Source: MGBC163016 sp964649145 (lineage in GTDB: Bacteria > Actinomycetota > Coriobacteriia > Coriobacteriales > Eggerthellaceae). From it: a stretch of DNA of 64,000 nt. Shown one piece after another: positions 61,304 to 64,000 of this stretch; within the stretch, counting starts at the first letter, position 1, and each line of letters starts with the position of its first letter. The stretch is from contig CAZYOQ010000001.1 in assembly GCA_964649145.1 (NCBI GenBank), positions 1-64,000 of the forward strand. The letters are read 5' to 3'. Position numbers and translations under genes: made by a program. Under the pieces are notes generated by a model. The model did not search any database, was not told the origin of the DNA, and was given only the letters and a program-made list of their open reading frames with translations.

Positions 61304-61344
61304 TGTACAAAAAAGACAAATTATTTTTTGTACATTTTGTACAA
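61304..61344. promoter_or_regulatory. TGTACA operator-like array upstream of the SARP regulator
   Basis: TGTACA occurs at 61304-61309, 61329-61334 and 61338-61343. The first two are the ends of an 11-bp inverted repeat (arms 61304-61314 and 61324-61334, 9-bp spacer). The last two form a 17-bp palindrome (61328-61344). The array lies 120-160 bp upstream of the regulator start, just after the rsfS stop. The tracts do not fit a terminator in either direction well. Confidence 0.7.
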
Positions 61345-61355
61345 GAAAAAAATCG

Positions 61356-61799
61356 TCAATTCTCAAGCTTTTTCTTTGCTTTTGCGATGATGTCTGCGAT
61401 TCGATCGGAATATTGAAGGTTCTCAAAACCTTCCTCGGCTGAAAGATCTATTATCGCAGCCTCGTTCCAAAGCGATTCGAGGCGGTAGTAGTCGCGCGTG
61501 TCGTGCTGGAAAACATGAACTACTATGCTACCGTAATCGAGAAGCGACCAAGAGCCATCGCTTGAAAGCTCGCGATTGCTAGGCCTCATCTCGAAGTCCT
61601 CGCGAAGCACGTCTTCGACCTCGTCGATGATTGCATCCACCTGTCTGGGATTTGAGGCCGAGACTATAACGAAGTAGTCAGTAATACCAATGAGGTCGCG
61701 AACTTCCTGAACCATAATATCTGTGGCCTTCTTCTTGTCTGCGGCACGAGCCGCCGATATCGCCGCACTTCTCGCAACGTCATTTTTGGAACTGACCAT
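61356..61799 (-). CDS. rsfS: Ribosomal silencing factor RsfS
   Basis: 147 residues. KKATDIMVQEVRDLIGITDYFVIVSASNPRQVDAI and the SWSLLDYGSIVVHVFQHDTRDYYRLESLW signature define the RsfS/DUF143 family. It binds L14 and blocks subunit joining in starvation. GGAGG precedes the ATG. It is the last gene of proA-nadD-yqeK-rsfS. Together with Rel and HPF it gives this window three starvation-response translation factors. Confidence 0.95.
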   Translation of the reverse strand: MVSSKNDVARSAAISAARAADKKKATDIMVQEVRDLIGITDYFVIVSASNPRQVDAIIDEVEDVLREDFEMRPSNRELSSDGSWSLLDYGSIVVHVFQHDTRDYYRLESLWNEAAIIDLSAEEGFENLQYSDRIADIIAKAKKKLEN

Positions 61800-61864
61800 T
61801 TATTCCTCCGTGTCTCATCAATTCATACATCCAAATAAGTTATGCACCCAAGCAATAATACCTT

Positions 61865-62590
61865 CTAGGCCATATTGTCTCTGGTTTTCACACCTTGGAC
61901 GTTTTTCGCCTTGGCTCTTTTTTTGGCACCACGCAATCGCTTAAGGCAGCAATCATTCCAAATGCGTATTGTTTCTGGATGAAGCGGCCGGGCACGCATT
62001 ATGAGGGAATCCGTCCAGAACTTATATACCTCAAAATAAAGCTCATCAAGCTTTAACTTTCCTATCATTGACTGGAGATTTTCGAGCCCGTCGAAATTCC
62101 GCCCTGGCTCGATCGCATCTGCGACATAGATGACTTTGTCCAAATCCGACATATTTAGGCATGCGGTTGTGTGTACCTTGATCGCATGAATTACGTCATC
62201 GGGGATATTGGGAAATTGTCTAGCAAGTGCGCTTGCGGCACTTATACCGTGGATAACCTCAGGCATGTTGTTCAAAACCCACTCGCCAATCTCGCCTTCT
62301 ATCCCAAGCTCACAGACGCGCACTCTAATTTGGTCGTCGTCCATCCCCTTGTCCCAGTCGTGCAAAAGCCCTGCCAGGCGCGCAGCAGAGGCATCTAAAC
62401 CATAGACCTGTGCAAGATAGACTGCAGTGTCACAGACGCCTTCAATGTGACGCAAGCGCTTCTTGCTCACACGCCCTTCAAGCTGTTTGTGCATAGCATC
62501 ATAAAATTCATCGCTTAACGCATCCATTTCGCTAAGAGAGCTCATGGATTCGTCCTTTTCGGGCTTTTCACTTTTGCTTATATCAATCAT
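61865..62590 (-). CDS. yqeK: HD-domain hydrolase, YqeK family (symmetrical Ap4A hydrolase)
   Basis: 241 residues. The HD motif appears as RLRHIEGVCDTAVYLA, LLHDWDKG and IKVHTTA. Family members split Ap4A to two ADP. An N-terminal stretch of about 30 acidic residues and a lysine-rich C-terminus flank the core. Its ATG overlaps the nadD stop by 8 nt. Confidence 0.92.
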   Translation of the reverse strand: MIDISKSEKPEKDESMSSLSEMDALSDEFYDAMHKQLEGRVSKKRLRHIEGVCDTAVYLAQVYGLDASAARLAGLLHDWDKGMDDDQIRVRVCELGIEGEIGEWVLNNMPEVIHGISAASALARQFPNIPDDVIHAIKVHTTACLNMSDLDKVIYVADAIEPGRNFDGLENLQSMIGKLKLDELYFEVYKFWTDSLIMRARPLHPETIRIWNDCCLKRLRGAKKRAKAKNVQGVKTRDNMA

Positions 62591-63218
62591 GGTAAAGGCC
62601 TTTTTCTTCTATATATTCAGCAACCCTTTGAGGCAGAAATTTACTGACGTCTGCGCATGTTCGCAGTCTTTTCCTTATTTCTGAAGACGAGACATCCATG
62701 CGATCTGCAGGAATAGTGTGCAGCCTAGCCTCCATCTCACTTGCAACTTGATTGACACTTAACTCGGAATCGGAAGAGCGCATAAGTACTGCGAAATCGA
62801 CCAGTTTTACCAGTTCTTGCGCCCTGCGCCATTTCGGCAGTGTCAAAAAAGCGTCGCTTCCAATTATGAAATAAGGCGGCGTCTCCAAATCATTTTCACC
62901 TAGAAGTTCTTCAACAGTATCTATCGTGTAGGAGGCACCTTGGCGCCTAGCCTCTATATCGCTTACCGCAAGGCCATCTTCACCAAGCACCGCAAGCTTA
63001 CACATCTCCAGTCTGTCTTCTATACTTGCAAGCTTGTTTTCCAACTTGAACGGTGGTCTAGCAGCCGGAATAATCAAAACCTCATCTAGACCTAATGTGT
63101 CACGAGCCACAAGTGCGCAATGTATGTGACCCAAATGAATTGGGTCGAAAGTACCTCCAAGCAAACCAACTTTGTAACCGGGTTTCAAGGAGCTTAGATC
63201 ACTCACGGATTTGACCAT
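62583..63218 (-). CDS. nadD: Nicotinate-nucleotide adenylyltransferase
   Basis: 211 residues from ATG 63218. GLLGGTFDPIHLGHIHCA is the nucleotidyltransferase (T/H)xGH region and VSSSEIRKRL the ISSTxIR motif. It makes nicotinate adenine dinucleotide in NAD synthesis. The start is uncertain: GTG 63221, ATG 63218 and GTG 63206 are all open and the proA stop is at 63199. In any case it overlaps proA, and it overlaps yqeK at its 3' end. Confidence 0.94.
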   Translation of the reverse strand: MVKSVSDLSSLKPGYKVGLLGGTFDPIHLGHIHCALVARDTLGLDEVLIIPAARPPFKLENKLASIEDRLEMCKLAVLGEDGLAVSDIEARRQGASYTIDTVEELLGENDLETPPYFIIGSDAFLTLPKWRRAQELVKLVDFAVLMRSSDSELSVNQVASEMEARLHTIPADRMDVSSSEIRKRLRTCADVSKFLPQRVAEYIEEKGLYHD

Positions 63219-64000
63219 CACCTTCGAGCACGTACTTCGAGGACGTCAAAGCTTTTAGGGCAAAAGGACCCCTTACATGCAGCTTTTGAGTAGAGATACC
63301 TATTTCTGCACCAAGACCGAATTGGCCACCATCGGTAAAAGCTGTTGATGCGTTCGCATAAACAGCTGCGGAATCGACGCATTTCAAGAAAAGATCTATC
63401 GCCTGCCTGTCGGTTGCAACAATGGATTCAGAGTGGTGCGTACCATAATGGTTGATGTGCGCAATAGCCTCCTCTACACTATCAACGCACTTGACAGCTA
63501 GTTCAGGACCTAGGTACTCGGTTGCCCAGTCGTACTCGGTGGCAGGCTCAAAGAGAAGGTTTACGCCCGCGCGCCCTGCTGTGTCAGCCGTCCAAGAAGC
63601 TGAGGCGAGCGCCTCCTCGTCGCAGTGCAAGACCACTCCCTTTTCTGCGAGCCTTGAAAAGGTCTCAGGGAGGAAGGCTCGCGCAATCGAGCGGTCGACC
63701 AAAAGCGTCTCGGCGGCGTTGCACACGCCAAAACGCCTGCACTTCGCATTCAGGATGATTTCGCGCGCCTTGTCTAAGTCGGCCGAGGCATGCACATACA
63801 CATGGCAATTGCCCGTACCCGTCTCTATAACAGGCACCTTAGATGTTTCCACGCAATGTTTAATAAGCCCAGCCCCACCACGCGGAATAAGGACGTCAAC
63901 TATGCCATGAAGTTGCATAAGTGCATCTGTTGCGCTGCGGTCTCGAGAAGAGATGTTCTGAATGCTGTGTTCAGGAAGACCTGCCTCACTGGCAGCCCGA
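63199..64000 (-). CDS. proA: Glutamate-5-semialdehyde dehydrogenase (gamma-glutamyl phosphate reductase), 5' end cut by window edge
   Basis: The frame is open to the right edge and gives about 267 C-terminal residues of an expected 415 or so. VLIPRGGAGLI, the catalytic Cys in RFGVCNAAETLLV, NHYGTHHSESIVA and NASTAFTDGGQFGLGAEIGIS are the family hallmarks. It makes glutamate semialdehyde for proline. It overlaps nadD by 20 nt or so; proB is presumably upstream outside the window. Confidence 0.95.
   Translation of the reverse strand, partial: RAASEAGLPEHSIQNISSRDRSATDALMQLHGIVDVLIPRGGAGLIKHCVETSKVPVIETGTGNCHVYVHASADLDKAREIILNAKCRRFGVCNAAETLLVDRSIARAFLPETFSRLAEKGVVLHCDEEALASASWTADTAGRAGVNLLFEPATEYDWATEYLGPELAVKCVDSVEEAIAHINHYGTHHSESIVATDRQAIDLFLKCVDSAAVYANASTAFTDGGQFGLGAEIGISTQKLHVRGPFALKALTSSKYVLEGDGQIRE

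Noticed and set aside
61304..61344. Ordinary rho-independent terminator of rsfS
   Set aside because: On the minus strand the stems are AT-only and followed by A-rich or mixed sequence, not a T tract.

Overview
This 64 kb window reads as a stretch of chromosome from a low-to-mid-GC actinobacterium, most likely class Coriobacteriia (inference). The signs are the actinobacterial IF-1, RpoA and L17 (with a long charged tail), AfsR/SARP-like regulator modules, a very large FtsX-type permease with a coiled coil, a PPi-type phosphofructokinase, bifunctional Rel and TlyA. GC content was not computed. Genus is not assigned. There are no rRNA genes, insertion sequences, prophage genes or CRISPR arrays. 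Nearly every gene is on the minus strand, so transcription runs from high to low coordinates; only hpf (42.1-42.7 kb) is on the plus strand.

Layout from low to high coordinate. 0-4.3 kb: amino-sugar genes nagA (cut by the window edge) and nagB, and a large polytopic membrane protein. 4.3-14.0 kb: adk, secY and the spc plus distal S10 ribosomal protein genes back to rplB. 14.4-25.2 kb: a radical SAM enzyme, a secreted NlpC/P60-like protein, a divergent trigger factor, a LolD/FtsX-type ABC exporter, a small membrane protein, tlyA and asd. 25.3-38.8 kb: lysC, a DUF47/Pit phosphate transport pair, an MBL hydrolase, rel, a RecJ-helicase fusion, PPi-PFK, a YigZ-family protein, pth and prs. 38.8-49.4 kb: glmU, nhaA, the lone plus-strand hpf, folC, a family-4 uracil-DNA glycosylase, alr, mogA, moeA and eno. 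49.5-54.3 kb: ecfT and the alpha-operon block rplQ-rpoA-rpsD-rpsK-rpsM-rpmJ-infA, then tRNA-Gln and tRNA-Lys. 54.4-64 kb: prfB, secA, a large STAND/SARP regulator, rsfS, yqeK, nadD and proA (cut by the window edge).

The most striking large-scale feature is the ribosomal superoperon. It is broken at both ends: rpsJ-rplC-rplD-rplW are absent upstream of rplB, and the infA-rplQ block lies about 36 kb away, upstream in the direction of transcription rather than next to adk. The breaks coincide with new leaders, promoters and terminators. Several intergenic gaps inside the r-protein block hold back-to-back hairpins that may be autoregulatory sites.

The best leads for new biology are: the single-chain fusion of RecJ nuclease to a RecQ-like DEAH helicase; the regulator with a STAND ATPase in front of a C-terminal SARP DNA-binding module, together with a three-copy TGTACA array upstream of it; three 26-bp imperfect tandem repeats between secA and prfB; release factor 2 carrying Ser-Pro-Thr where Ser-Pro-Phe is expected; and an hpf terminator encoded inside the convergent folC gene.
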